Part shown: positions 10,981 through 21,699 of the stretch, one piece after another
Position numbering within the stretch: the first letter of the stretch is position 1
How the letters are laid out: every line of letters begins with the position of its first letter
Assembly: GCA_039707465.1 (NCBI GenBank)
Contig: CM077644.1
Span: 146,886,962-146,950,961 of the forward strand
Source of the DNA: Rhabdophis nuchalis
Taxonomy: Eukaryota > Chordata > Lepidosauria > Squamata > Natricidae
Length of the DNA stretch: 64,000 nucleotides
Direction of reading: 5' to 3'
Translations under genes and position numbers: made by a program
The notes under the pieces: generated by a model
The model's database searches: none
Told to the model about the DNA's origin: nothing
What the model saw: the letters and a program-made list of their open reading frames with translations, nothing else

Positions 10981-12580
10981 GCATGTCATAATTACAAATA
11001 TTCTTATGAAAAAATTTGAAAAAACAGAAGAGAGCACTGTGGTTGCTGGCCCCCAATTTCACAAGAAAGAGAACTCCCAAAAAGAGAAAGCAAAGATTGT
11101 TTTGATGGTTGAGAGCTATAGGGCAGCATGGGGGAAATCCTATAGACCTGATTGATTGGCAACTTTGGGGGAAGCTAATTATTTCTATTATTAAGTAAAT
11201 CTGCCCTTTCAGGATTGACAATGCAGCTGGAGAAATCCATTGTTAAAGAGATGGAATGTTGATATTCATCCCTCATTCCAGATGGAACACTGGGTTTTCT
11301 TCCATATTGCAATTCCCTTGTTGGTGCTGCCCCCAAGCTATACAGTGAGCAAGTGAACAAGCTTCTCTCCTTAATTTAGATGGGATAGATGGGAGTTTTG
11401 ACTGAGGGGGAGGGAAGGTCTATATGGATCTGATAAGTTTAGTTAGAAGAGAGTTGGGTTCCCCCCTGGTCATTTCCAAAGGCACAGGGAGGAAGGAGAT
11501 CAGGCTATATTTTGTTTGTTACATCTATTTTTCTCCATCACAATAAGATATTGATTAAATTGAATCAGTGCTGATAACTAAAATCCAAAATAATGATCTG
11601 ATGTAAATATTAGCTAATGTAGCTGGCATATTAGCCAAAGCCAAGCATAGGTTACCCTGGCCATTGCCTCCACTGCCCACCCAGGGGTAACTGTGAATCC
11701 AAAACAATCTCCAAAATATAGATTTCCTTCCTATGGTGTAGTGCCTCCTCTTCAACAGGCAACACTGAGAAAATTGAGAACCCTGGTGAGCAAAGGCCAA
11801 CTTCTTCTTGCTTGGTTTCAACTTTAGCCTTGTGTCATCCAGACCTCAACAGCCTCCAGGCACTGGGGGAGAAAACCTCTATGGTGTCTCCAGCAAGCCC
11901 TCAACAGTCCACCAATACAATAAAGGAGAAAAAGTAAGAGCACGTCATCTTCCTTACTGCCATAGCACAGGTCTGAACTTTAGTTCATGCCTATGCTGAA
12001 TCAGTATCACAGTGTCTTTTCAGCCTCTGTCTCTGGCTACTCAGAAGGAATCACATCAAGAACCCAGATTGCAAGGGATACAGAATAGGCTGTTCCATAT
12101 GTTCCATGAGTATGATTACTCTCCCTATCTATGCAGAATTCTCTCTTTGACATAACTACCAAATCTACCGCATCTTCACAAATCTACTGCTATCCATGGT
12201 CCAATCACCCACTCTTTACTCATGCAATGCCACTCAAGCTAGCCTTTGCTTGTCACAAACCTTCAACTTACAAATTCCCTCCTATTCTATCTGTGACAAA
12301 ATAACTCCTAGACCCACTTCCTGCTTTTAGAAGAATGCTTCCCCCAACTTCTCTGTCTAGCTCTCTTTTAGACCAGAGGCCTTCACCAGGGCCCCCATAT
12401 TCTACCTACAGTAGCTGCTGCCCATCTCCTGATATAAACAGAACTAGCCAATACCTCCTTCCTAAAGCTGCAGTGCAGCTGTGTCAGAGAAGTCATGGCC
12501 CAACCAACAGTAGTATTTAACTTACTGTATGCAACCAATATCTTGTACAAATGGCAGAGTTAAAAGCTGGAATCAAAGTT
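10981..12580. other. Unannotated DNA
   Basis: A 1.6-kb stretch without recognisable repeats, tails or coding motifs. Short frames at 11175-12520 have no family signature. Confidence 0.5.
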
Positions 12581-12584
12581 AGAG

Positions 12585-12960
12585 GTCAATCTAGTAATAG
12601 TCTGAGACATGCAGATGCCACCACTTTGTTAGGTGAAAATAAAGAGAAATTCTTAAGAGCTCGTTATGAAAGTAAAAAATGCAAATTGAAAAATCCAGCT
12701 TAGCATGAAATGTTAAGACAACAAAAATAATGTTCAAGAATGCTTAGAGCTAACAGTTGACAGCAAAGAGAAGGAGGTAGATAATTCTGTTTATTTGGGC
12801 TCCAAAATAGATAAGTGCGCTGAACAAGTAAAGAGGCAATTAATAGAGGAAAGAAGTCAATGATGCACTTAGTCAAGAGTAGGAATTATAAGGACAATTC
12901 TATGATAGCAAAGGTCAAAATAGTTAGAGCACCTTTTTTCTCCCCTGGGGTAGCTGCAAA
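12585..12960 (+). mobile_element. Decayed BovB (RTE) LINE, ORF2 fragment
   Basis: A frame with several stops resembles the BovB reverse transcriptase downstream of its catalytic site: LRHADATTLLGENKE (YADDT-like box with one catalytic Asp replaced), then VYLGSKIDK and VKRQLIEERS. It may extend with heavier decay to about 13460, where a C-terminal-like segment can be guessed. BovB is widespread in squamates and usually mobilises tRNA SINEs. The copy is old and inactive. Confidence 0.65.
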
Positions 12961-14473
12961 AACTGGAAATTGAAAAACACAAGATAAAAGATAGGTACTC
13001 TCGATTTAGCAGTTTGGGAAGGTGATTAAGAATACCAGAAATGGCAACAAGACCCAATTGATCCAACCAAACAAAAATGTATTGCTCTCTTGTAGCAACA
13101 ATCAGCAAACAGTCACCTATTTTTGGTTTGTGATGCAACTGGATAATAAACCAGATGATGAAGAACTATACTTGGCCATGTTGAGATGCAGAAGACAAGG
13201 GATGGTTGGATGGTTGGAACTGAAGAGATCCCTGGGATCCTGAAATTGCAGCAAACTGAGATGGTAGCATTTGTCCATCACCAGAGGTCAGGTGCAATGA
13301 TGGTATCTACTGTATGTAAGTAACTAACTCAGACAAAAGAAACAGGCTTACTTGAACAGTTGAAGAAGCCCAAGGGCTTGGCCATAACATTAGTGGCAAA
13401 TTTGGACTGGCTAGAAGTTCATTCTATAAAATTGATAAGAAGAACTTTTAAAGGCGGGATCAATAATTGATTCCTGCCAGATACACTTCTCCCAAAGATT
13501 TTCTATCACCTAAAGAGCAGAAGCAAAAAGAAGGCTTGGAAGATCTTGGAAAAGGGGTAACAACATATATTGTAACTTTGCAGAAGACAGATCCATTGGA
13601 AGGGAAAGCTTTCCTTGTTTCCTTGTTTGGGGGTGGGGGAACCCCAATAGATCTGAAATCATAAAGCCAAGATTTCTCCTGCAACTGCATATTCTCTCAG
13701 GAGAATGGCTAGGATAGATATAATACTTTCCCGATTCATGTGCAGAGTAGAAAGAATAATCCAGCGGCAACAGAGGTAGTCCCTGGTGCCAGTGACAACT
13801 TCGTTATAAATTAAAAAACGGAAAAGATGGATGCTCCCCATCATGGTTTTTTCCTGACAGCCTGATATCTTGTGTGCTGCTTTTCTTTTCAGATGCAAAA
13901 GCAATCACAGGAGGGTACAAACAGCAGCCAGGCTAATCATATGAATTAAAACAAATCAAGTTGAATGAAAGGCTTGTGTCTTACAACTCCCCTTTCACTG
14001 CCATCAAGGCTCCAGTGGAGAAGGAAAGATAAGTTGTTTACAGGAAGACATATTCTACAAAAATCACTGTTGTCTGATGGCCAACATTTTATCCTTTTTT
14101 AAAAACATCCCCATCTTTCTTTCTCTTTTCACACACTGTGCCGTAAGGTAATAGGAAATAGTAGCTTGTCATTAGGCATGAGAGCTGCCAACAGAAAGAA
14201 AAAGGAAGAATTCGAACCAATTAATTACACTCACTTTTTTGCCAATGCATCAATGGTATGTACATAAATGCCAAAGCCAGTTTAAATAGCTTTTTATAAT
14301 ATTGGAGGAAATGTAATTGACTTACAAAGGAGGAACAGATCTTTGCTAGGAAGCGAAAAGCCTTTATTTTTCTATGCATTTTCTATTCCACAAGGACATC
14401 AGAAGTAAACTAGCAAAAAATAAACTATGATCCACTGTATTCCACCTGTAATTGTTTGTCCACCCCCTCAATT
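12961..14473. other. Mostly unannotated DNA, possible BovB continuation
   Basis: The first 500 bp may be further BovB ORF2 decay. The rest, to the L1-derived insertion site, shows no recognisable element. Confidence 0.4.
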
Positions 14474-14489
14474 AAAATTGCCCACCTTC

Positions 14490-15353
14490 GACTTCCTGTT
14501 CCTGTTCCCGGCGGCGACGGACGAACCTTGGGGTTCGTCCGCCGTTTTGTTCTTTTTTCTGCCCATAACGGGGCGGGGCACCCCCTTTTTTGGGGGGTCC
14601 CTCCGTAAAACTGGCTTGCCTGGGCTGGTTTATCCTGGCGGCGGCTGGGAAACGGCCCTTGTCTTCGGTTTAGGCGAAGGAAGACATGCTGCGGGGGGAG
14701 TTTCCCTTCGCCAATGGAGGACAGTTACGATCAGCAAAAATTTAAAAAGAACTGAGCGTGCGGGTCGGAAGGCTCCCTGGGGCTTTGGCAACGAGGTGAA
14801 GAGTGAGTGATTTACAACATTATTTATGCTGGCAGCCTGGAGTGAAAGAACGTAGAGGGGGGTGTTTGTTGGTTAAACTTCCCCTCGGATTTAAAACGGC
14901 GTTCTGAAATGGCTTCTTGTTGCAAGGAAGCGATACTTCGTTTCCGGACTGCATTGAAAGAAGCGAAAGTGATCTGCGGCTGACTTTTTTACAATGTATC
15001 TAAGTCTGGTTGGCTAGATACAATTTTTCTCGGGTTATTTTCTCCTCCTGGCTCTCAGATGGGGCGGTGGAGGAAGGTTCCCTTTGTTCCTGAATGACTA
15101 TTTTTACCTTTGGAAAATTACCAACATCTTTTCGTGAAATGGACTCTCTCTCTCTACTAATGAAGAAATTTCTGGACTAATTGATTCCTTCCCTGAGTGC
15201 CTTCTCTGTTAAAGTTTTTGATTGTGAAAAGTGTTTCTCTGCTGGGTCTTGAATTCTTTTACAACTTTCACCTGAACTGTTTTGCTCCTGATTTGCCTCA
15301 ACGGCCCCACCCCAAAAACGCCATCTTAGTGACACTGACTTTAACAGCTTACT
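14490..15353 (+). promoter_or_regulatory. 5' untranslated region / internal promoter region of the L1-derived element
   Basis: The region is GC-rich with many CpGs, unlike the flanks. It includes a near-perfect hairpin, ACGGACGAACC then GGGTTCGTCCG (about 14517-14541). L1 elements carry an internal promoter in this region. A frame of 127 codons at 14427-14810 crosses the insertion boundary and is not considered coding. Confidence 0.5.
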
Positions 15354-16279
15354 ATGGCATCAAAATCAGAATTGGCAGGATTGGAACAAAGAATGTCATC
15401 TTTGGAATCGGTGTTACAAGTTTTGGTGCAGGAAATTAAAGCTTTGAGAGCTGATAATAAAAGTTTTAAGGAGGACCTTCTGGAAACACGGAAACAAGTG
15501 TTGGAGAATTCACAGAAGACTGAGGAGCTGGAAGGGGGGCTGGCTGGGGCAAAGGGAGAACTTAAAAATGTCAACATTGAAATTGCAGATTTGTCTGGTC
15601 ATATGTCTAGGATGGATTTTGAAAGGATGTCATATTTTTTAAGATTTCAGAATGTTTCTGAAGAATCTGGTGAATACCTTCCTGATCTCATGAGCACAAT
15701 TTTAGCAGAATATTTACAGAAACCTAAAGATGAGATCAGGGGGGATATTGACCTAGTCTACAGAATAAATTCAGCATATGCCAGGATAAATGAAGTACCC
15801 ATTTATCCTGGGTACTTATTACATATTAAATTTAATTTAATTTAATTTTTACATATTACATTTTACATATTTAATTTAATTTTTACATATTAAATTTGTT
15901 AGAAGGTCAACTAGAGAGGGAATTTTGAAGGCGCAGAGAGGGGGGCCGTTGATTTACTAACAAAAGGAAGTCACCATCTTGAGGCAGATCCCAAAAAAGA
16001 TTAGGGAGGTGAGAAGGAAATTTTCCTTCTTATCCAAAAAAATTGTATGACCACGGGATTTGGTTCAAGTGGGTGATGCCGGAAGGGATGTTGGTCTTCT
16101 GGGATGAAGGAAGAGTGAGGATTAAAACAGTTGCTGAGGCGGAAGCCTTTCTTAAAAAACATTCCACTATCCTGGGGGAAGATTCAGGGGGGACGGAGGG
16201 GGCCACGGCCCCGCCCGCTGGGGGCCAGGGAGGAGAAAAAGAAGATACAATTGCCAAGAGACTTAGATCGAAAAAATAA
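15354..16279 (+). pseudogene. L1 ORF1 (RNA-binding protein), disrupted
   Basis: ORF1p is the trimeric RNA chaperone of L1. The start MASKSELAGLEQ opens a heptad-rich coiled coil (about residues 5-85), then an RRM-like stretch with FLRFQNVSEE (near 15640) and, downstream, the C-terminal domain (KFVRRSTREG, LYDHGIWFKW). The frame is broken three times: by a short AT-rich tandem duplication around 15810-15895, a stop codon near 15958 and a one-base shift in the A-run near 16037. It then ends normally at 16279 after a lysine/arginine-rich tail. The domain order is that of vertebrate L1 ORF1. Confidence 0.85.
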
Positions 16280-16563
16280 CTTTGCTTTTTAAAAAAATTA
16301 TTATTAATATTGCTTAACCTTATGTCTGGATGTTTGTACGTGACTGCTAGCATAGAATGGAGAATTTAGGAATTTTGTACTTATTTTCACCTTGTAGTAC
16401 TTTTGGAAAAATGTTTTTTTTAAATGTTTTATTATGAAGCCCTAGAAGGGCCAATGATCCCGACGCGAAAATTCTTAATATGTTTCTATATCCCTTACCC
16501 TACCCTTTTCGGAAATTGTAAAAACCAATAAAACTTTTTCAATATAAAAAATTGCCCACCTTC

Positions 16564-17149
16564 AATTAATCAACTAAAATATTCCTACACTGTATGAAGC
16601 AGCGTCTGAAGCAGATTGCTGAACTGATTGAAGTCAGGATTTTCTGCAAGCATCAATGAATATGTTGAATAGTACTAGAGTAGATGAAAGACACGGTGTC
16701 ATAGTGTCATTTAAAGACACTGGAATAGAAATAAGGGACTATGAGTTTTATCTTGTTTTAGACACAAGTCAGTCCCTCTTTTTCAGCCCTGAGGTAGGAA
16801 AGAGCAGGCAGAGCTGAGGGGAAGAGGGGTAGAGTTAAATGTGTCATCAGTTTTACAATGCTTGTGTTGCCACAAGAGATGCCAATCCAGCCCCTCCTTG
16901 AATTCCATTAGCCCTTATCTAGTGTCAATTTAATGTTGAACTTTAGTTGGCCAACTTGTGCATAGGCTTGAATACATCTTCTATGCTAGCCCTGATTCTT
17001 TGGTCCTGTCACCTAGGAACACTTCCAAAAACGTTGTCTACTTCATGCAGTTATCATGAGTCAAGGAAATTGGAAGACTATCTAGATAGCAAGATAGGCA
17101 GGCAGGCAGGCAGATAGACAAACAGACTCTCTTTTCTTTTCATCTCTCT
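16564..17149. other. Unannotated DNA
   Basis: Nothing recognised apart from a short CAGG/CAGA-rich patch near 17095-17115. Confidence 0.45.
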
Positions 17150-17495
17150 TGCCCCTGGGGTGACATGGTAGCAGGATATTTGAGGGTCTGCCATAAAGAA
17201 GAGAGGGGGTCAACTTATTTTCCAAAGCACCTGAGGGCAGGAGAAGAAGCAATGAATGGAAACTGAACAAAGAGAGAAGCAACCTAGAACTAAGAACAAA
17301 TTTCCTGAGAGTAAGAACAATCAATCCATGGAACAGCTTGCCTTTAGAAGTTGTGGGTGCTCCAACACTGAAGGTCTTTTAAGAAGGGACTGTCCTATCA
17401 TCTGCCTAAAATGGCATAGGGTCTCCTGTCCGAGCAGAGGGTTGGACTAGAAAAACCTCCACGGTCCCGTCTGAGTCTGCCTCTGTTATTCTATA
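17150..17495 (+). mobile_element. CR1 LINE 3' end
   Basis: Homologous in plus orientation to the CR1 copies at 42717, 44258 and 51116 (minus strand). It encodes the decayed ORF2 C-terminus (segments corresponding to GVKLFSKAP, LELRRNF and VFKK), then the 3' motif GGGTTGGACTAGA ... TGTTATTCTATAG. It is diverged, with several frame breaks. Confidence 0.8.
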
Positions 17496-18030
17496 GCTTA
17501 CCCTATTTCTTGCTCCTTACCTGAATAGACAAATCACTGTTGAGTTCATATGGATAAGTGTATTGATTCATCTACCTGACATCCATTGATATACCCTCCC
17601 CCTTTCTGCCTGAGAAGGTCTCTCACTCACCTTTGATCACAACAGAGGGCAAAGTGGCCAAGCATGGGAACAGGGGATAGAGATAATGTTATTCTAAGAT
17701 GCCAACTTGTATAAGAAGAATCTCTATGAAAGGGGTTCTTCCTGACATATCCTTGGGGTATGTTAGAACAACTGGCGATCATGTTTAAATTTTCATCAAA
17801 GATTAAATGCTGGTTTGTTATTCAAGCCTCCGTTTAAGTCTCATGTTTGGCTCATTGTGACTTGAATGTTTTCTATGAGTCTCAATGTATTTTCAACCTT
17901 ACATACCAATTGGAGAGTCTAACTCAATTCCAGAAGCTAAGAAAGGGGATAAGAGGACATTTTTGCAGCTCTTCCATTGCACTTGATTAGCTTGGCTTTG
18001 GAAAATAACCACCAAATAATAATGACCTTC
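17496..18030. other. Unannotated DNA
   Basis: No recognisable features. Confidence 0.45.
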
Positions 18031-18038
18031 ATCTAATG

Positions 18039-18619
18039 CAGGGATGTCCAAACTTGGGGACTTTAAGACTTGTGGACTTCAACTCCCAGAATTCCCCAGC
18101 CAGCATGTGCAAGGGGAACCTTTACATATTCTTACTAGGAAGTAAACACCATTGAACTCAAGCATGCTAATTTTTATGAATATTGAATCCAGATTTGCAT
18201 TGTCTCTGGGTGCATGAATGTAGACATAGGAGAATCAAACAATCTTACAAAATATCTTATTTATGGACAATTGATTTTAAAACTAATTAATTTTAAATAG
18301 CAATTACTGCATTTAGTTGAATTTTCTTTTTCTTTCACTCCTACCTTTTTCTGGAGCATACTTTCCAGCCTATTTATTTAAAGGCCCATTGGCATATAAA
18401 AGTTTGACATGGGCCTACCACATCTGCTGTCAGAAGAAGAGTCCTCCAGGATTGCTTTCATCGGCACTGCTGTACAGCATAGAGCAGGGATGTCCAAACT
18501 TGGGAACTTTAAGACTTGTGGACTTCAACTCCCAGAATTCCCCAGCCAGCTATGCTGGCTGGGGAATTCTGGGAGTTGAAGTCCACAAGTCTTAAAGTTC
18601 CCAAGTTTGGACATCCCTG
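18039..18619. mobile_element. Composite hAT structure: half element, 375-bp spacer, complete palindromic element
   Basis: The outer ends are CAGGGATGTCC (18039) and GGACATCCCTG (18619), flanked by an exact 8-bp duplication ATCTAATG at 18031-18038 and 18620-18627. Inside are a single arm of the palindromic element (18039-18106), about 375 bp of unrelated DNA, and a complete palindromic element (18485-18619). Because the duplication brackets the whole structure and not the inner element, the parts appear to have been inserted together. Confidence 0.75.
18485..18619. repeat. Palindromic foldback hAT MITE
   Basis: An almost perfect inverted repeat of about 67-bp arms with no loop to speak of. 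The centre is CCAGCCAGCTATGCTGGCTGG and the arms contain GACTTCAACTCCCAGAATTC. Its close relative at 37752-37886 has its own 8-bp duplication, but here the left flank (GCATAGAG) does not match the right flank (ATCTAATG). Confidence 0.9.
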
Positions 18620-18627
18620 ATCTAATG

Positions 18628-19111
18628 TGAATGGTGTGTTAAGATCTTAACTATCACACGTGATGCTGTTTTGTTTTTTTTTAAGAGAGAGAGGGGGGGA
18701 GGGAAACCCTGAGTGAATGGGGGAGAAATCTCCACTTTGTTCCTTAGTCTGAAAGTTGCTTTGCCTTGTGCCAATTAGATGGATATATGCATCCAAAAAG
18801 GTCACAGCTTCAAGTGCTTCTTTAGATAACTGAGTCACATGGCATCTATAGCTATAATGCAATGGACTGAGTCACTCATTATAAACAGCAGAGTTGTTAG
18901 GGTGTCCTTGTTTTTCTCAACACTTTTGCTGTGCTTTAGAAGCTTAGAGGAGAAGGCTGACAGCTGAAAAGAGTTTGAAGGTGAACAGAGGACTCCAATT
19001 GTTTCTAGCCCAGAATAGGAAAACTGCAGTCTTAGTCCTAACTGATGCTCCTTGCAACCCCTAGTCTCATTAAAAAAAAAAAAAAACTTCTGCAAGCATT
19101 AAGTTTACATT
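18628..19111. other. Unannotated DNA
   Basis: No recognisable features. A long A-run lies at 19072-19086. Confidence 0.4.
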
Positions 19112-19904
19112 TCTTTTTTTTTATTTTTTTTTATTTTTAATTAAACAAAATAAAAAGAAAAAAAATCCTTCATTACATCCTGTAGAAAGCCTGTCGATTG
19201 GTTACATATAGCTCTCATGTATTTCTTCCACCATCATTATTCTTATTAAATTACACACTACATCAAAAATTCATTGTATATCTTAATATCCCCATACAAA
19301 GTTCTCCTTTAACCACATTTATTTAAACGTGCTTTTCCCTCTGATAATTCACACTCATAAACGTATCCACAAAATGGCATTCATTGACTATTTCAAGAAA
19401 CCTCCAATAACCTTATACTTTATAAATGTGTTCTACCTAAGAATCAAATAGCACTATTTCTACGCCCCTCCCCCCTTTTTATTAAACAATATCCTTTAAC
19501 ATTCCTTAATGGTTAACTAAAAAACATGTGTGTGTGTGTGTGTGTGTGTGTGTTTATGTTATGTTTTTCAGCTGATCAATAAATAAGTCAGGGAGACTAG
19601 TATAGATCTATTTCGAGCTTTTTAGCTCTCATCAGATATATCATATCTATATAAATAAAAATGTAAAATAGTTTGTACGAATCCACTAATCTAAAAAACT
19701 ACTGGACCGATTTACACCAAACTTTCACACAATGTAGCCAAGGACTTCCGATAATAGAATAGCTACTCATTTTGTGCCTAGCATGCGTGTATCGTGTGCA
19801 AAATAAACACAAACAAAAGGTACTAACTGAAAAATGTTTTTACTCCCTGTAACTCCGCCCACTAACAGTCATTAACTACGGGGGCCTCTTAGGACCAAAA
19901 AGGC

Positions 19905-20200
19905 ACTGGAGTCAAACTATTCACCAAGGCACCTGAGGGCAGAACAAGAAGCAATGGGTGGAAACTAATCAAGGAGAGAAGCAACTTAGAACTGAGGAGA
20001 AATTTCCTGACAGTTAGAACAATTAACCAGTGGAAGAGAAATTGCCTCCAGAAGTTGTGAATGCCCCAACACTGCATGTCTTCAAGAAGATGTTGGATAG
20101 CCATTTGTCTGAAATGGTATAGGGCTTCCTGCCTAGGCAGGGAGTTGGACTAGATGACCTCCAAGGTCCCTTCCAACTCTGCTATTGTATTATTGTATTA
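19905..20200 (+). mobile_element. CR1 LINE 3' end inside the Helitron
   Basis: The CR1 ORF2 C-terminal region, then GGAGTTGGACTAGATGACC and CTTCCAACTCTGCTATTG, end in TATTG repeats that change directly into TAGG units. The CR1 tail therefore seems to seed the tetranucleotide array. Confidence 0.85.
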
Positions 20201-20690
20201 TAGTAGGTAGGTAGATAGGGGAATATATATAGGGAGAAATACAGTAGGTAGGTAGGTAGGTATGTAGATAGAAGGATAGATAGGGAGAAATACGGTAGGT
20301 AGGTTGGTAGGTAGGGGGACAGATAGATAGGGAACAGCACAGTAGGTATGTATGTAGGTAGGTAGGTAGTTAGATAGGGGGATAGATAGAGAGGAAGAAA
20401 TACAGTAGGTTTGTAGGTAGGTAGGTGTATAGATAGATAGCAAGAAATACAGTAGGTAGGTAGGTAGAGGGATAGAGAGGGGGAAATACAGTAGGTAGGT
20501 AGGTAGATAGAGGGAGAAAGGAAGAAATACAGTATGTAGGTAGGTAGGTAGAGGGATAGATAGAGAGGGGGAAATACAGTAGGTAGGTAGGTATATAGAT
20601 AGAGGGAGAAAGGAAGAAATACAGTATGTAGGTAGGTAGAGGGATAGATAGAGAGGGAGAAATACAGTAGGTAGGTAGGTTGGGGGTTAT
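20200..20690. repeat. Compound (GTAG)n/(GATA)n satellite with AAATACA spacers
   Basis: About ten blocks of GTAGGTAGGTAG followed by GATAGATAG and a G/A-rich stretch ending GAAATACAGTA. The block structure (roughly 40-60 bp) gives a minisatellite layered on a microsatellite. Long minus-strand frames of Thr-Tyr-Leu-Pro repeats are artefacts of this. The Helitron at 62017-62236 carries a shorter version. Confidence 0.9.
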
Positions 20691-20790
20691 ATGGCGGTTG
20701 TGTGTATGTGTGCAGGTGTAGATCTACACACAGATTGGTTGGCCATTTTACCAGACAGGGCCACAGCAACGCGTGGCCGGGTATAGCTAG

Positions 20791-20858
20791 TATATCATAT
20801 ATATCATATATATATGATATATATATGATATATATATCATATATATTATATATCATTA
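20791..20858. repeat. (AT)-rich repeat next to the Helitron 3' end
   Basis: Alternating TATATCATATATATGATATA units. AT-rich sites are favoured Helitron targets. The array belongs to the interrupted retroelement or to its flank. Confidence 0.8.
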
Positions 20859-21068
20859 AGCTGTGTTCATTATTATTTCATTATTCTTATTCTAATTAGA
20901 TATTTATTAACTAATAATCCTTCCAAAGCAATCTAAAACAATCTATAAAATTACTAAATTTCTACTTATTAATCATCAAGGGGTGACTGATCTTTTATTA
21001 TCAGCTTTCAATATCAACCAGTGTCTTTCCAATAGCGAAACTGTCTTATCTCTCTTGCTATTTGCAGC

Positions 21069-21573
21069 TCACTTTTTGGGGGGGTTCTCCTTTGTAAAAT
21101 TCGTATAACTGTTTTTCAGCACTTTACTATTCAAAGCAACTCTAACGTAGTGTTGTTGCCCTCCTTCTGTCATTAAAAGATGTCTATATTTGGTTATCAA
21201 ACGTGTTTCTGGAAGAGTTTCTCCTCTTACATCCATCATCAGTTCTTTTTTCCCCTCTTCTTCTTGGAGAACGAGGTGGAGTTCAAATTCTTCAGGTTCC
21301 CTTTTCAAAATTCCCATCTTTCTGCTTTTTCCCACTTTTGATCCATTAGCAAAGTCCCCCCTTTGTCTTACCTTTATCTTCAACTGAGAGGGGTATGTCT
21401 TTATCTTCTACATTTTCTTCCTTCTCTTTGATTTTTAGGACCTCCATCTCTTCATGTTTTGTTGCTATAAGAACCAGTTTTCCCAGTTTGTCATCTATCC
21501 TTCTATATCTTTCCAAAGGTTTAAAATTCCAGCCAAGAAATTGTGATATTCCAAAGTGTCCTCATCCGGATAT
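21069..21573 (-). pseudogene. Unrecognised retroelement ORF, probably ORF1-like
   Basis: A minus-strand start at 21573 (MIQYPDEDTLEYHNFLAG) is followed, after frame breaks near 21490 and 21370, by charged, lysine/glutamate-rich sequence and then by the open frame ending at 21069 (contains EEFELHLVLQEEEGKKE and LITKYRHLLMTEGG). The charged composition and the position before an A-rich tail suggest an ORF1-type protein. I do not recognise the family. Confidence 0.35.
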
Positions 21574-21699
21574 TGAATCATGTTGCCAAAAAAGAAGAAG
21601 AAAGAAATTAAACCCACTGCCACCCTGGTCCAAGGCCTATTTTATCTCTTCTTTTCAAATAAACTTATGTCACTGGTTTTGTTGTGCTTTTCAATGGGG

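Larger units (their letters stand above)
14490..16547 (+). mobile_element. L1-derived ORF1-only retroelement (HAL1-like)
   Basis: A 2.06-kb insertion bounded by an exact 16-bp target-site duplication, AAAATTGCCCACCTTC, at 14474-14489 and 16548-16563. It contains a GC-rich 5' untranslated region (14490-15353), an L1 ORF1 (15354-16279) and about 270 bp of 3' untranslated sequence ending in an A-rich tail. There is no ORF2 between the ORF1 stop and the tail. The 3' terminal ATTGTAAAAACCAATAAAA resembles the 3' end of the L1 at 2937-5221 (ATTGTAAAACATTATAAAA), which suggests mobilisation by L1. The organisation matches mammalian half-L1 (HAL1) elements, although a single internally deleted copy is the alternative. 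Confidence 0.8.
19646..20790 (+). mobile_element. Non-autonomous Helitron with internal CR1 end and GTAG satellite
   Basis: Starts TCTATATAAATAAAAATG after an A and ends in CTAG before a T, the Helitron insertion rule. Just before the 3' end is the hairpin GGCCAC AGCAAC GCGTGGCC. It shares both ends with the Helitron at 60254-62236 (for example ACTGGACCGATTTACACC vs ACTGCACCGATCGCCACC). Inside are a CR1 3' end (19905-20200) and a long GTAG/GATA array. There is no Rep/helicase coding sequence. Confidence 0.85.
19112..21580 (-). mobile_element. Possible ORF1-only retroelement, split by a Helitron
   Basis: On the minus strand a short protein-coding region (about 21573 down to 21069) is followed by AT-rich 3' sequence that resumes beyond the Helitron (19645 down to about 19130) and ends in a poly(A)-like run (poly(T) on the plus strand near 19113-19135). 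Removing the Helitron leaves about 1.3 kb. No ORF2 motifs are present. No target-site duplication was found, so the limits are uncertain. Confidence 0.4.

Noticed and set aside
14427..14810. 127-codon plus-strand frame as a gene
   Set aside because: It starts before the 16-bp target-site duplication and continues into the L1-derived 5' region, so it crosses an insertion boundary.
20182..20856. Long minus-strand frame of Thr/Tyr/Leu/Pro repeats (224 codons)
   Set aside because: It is a translation of the GTAG/GATA satellite inside the Helitron. No start context or protein domain.
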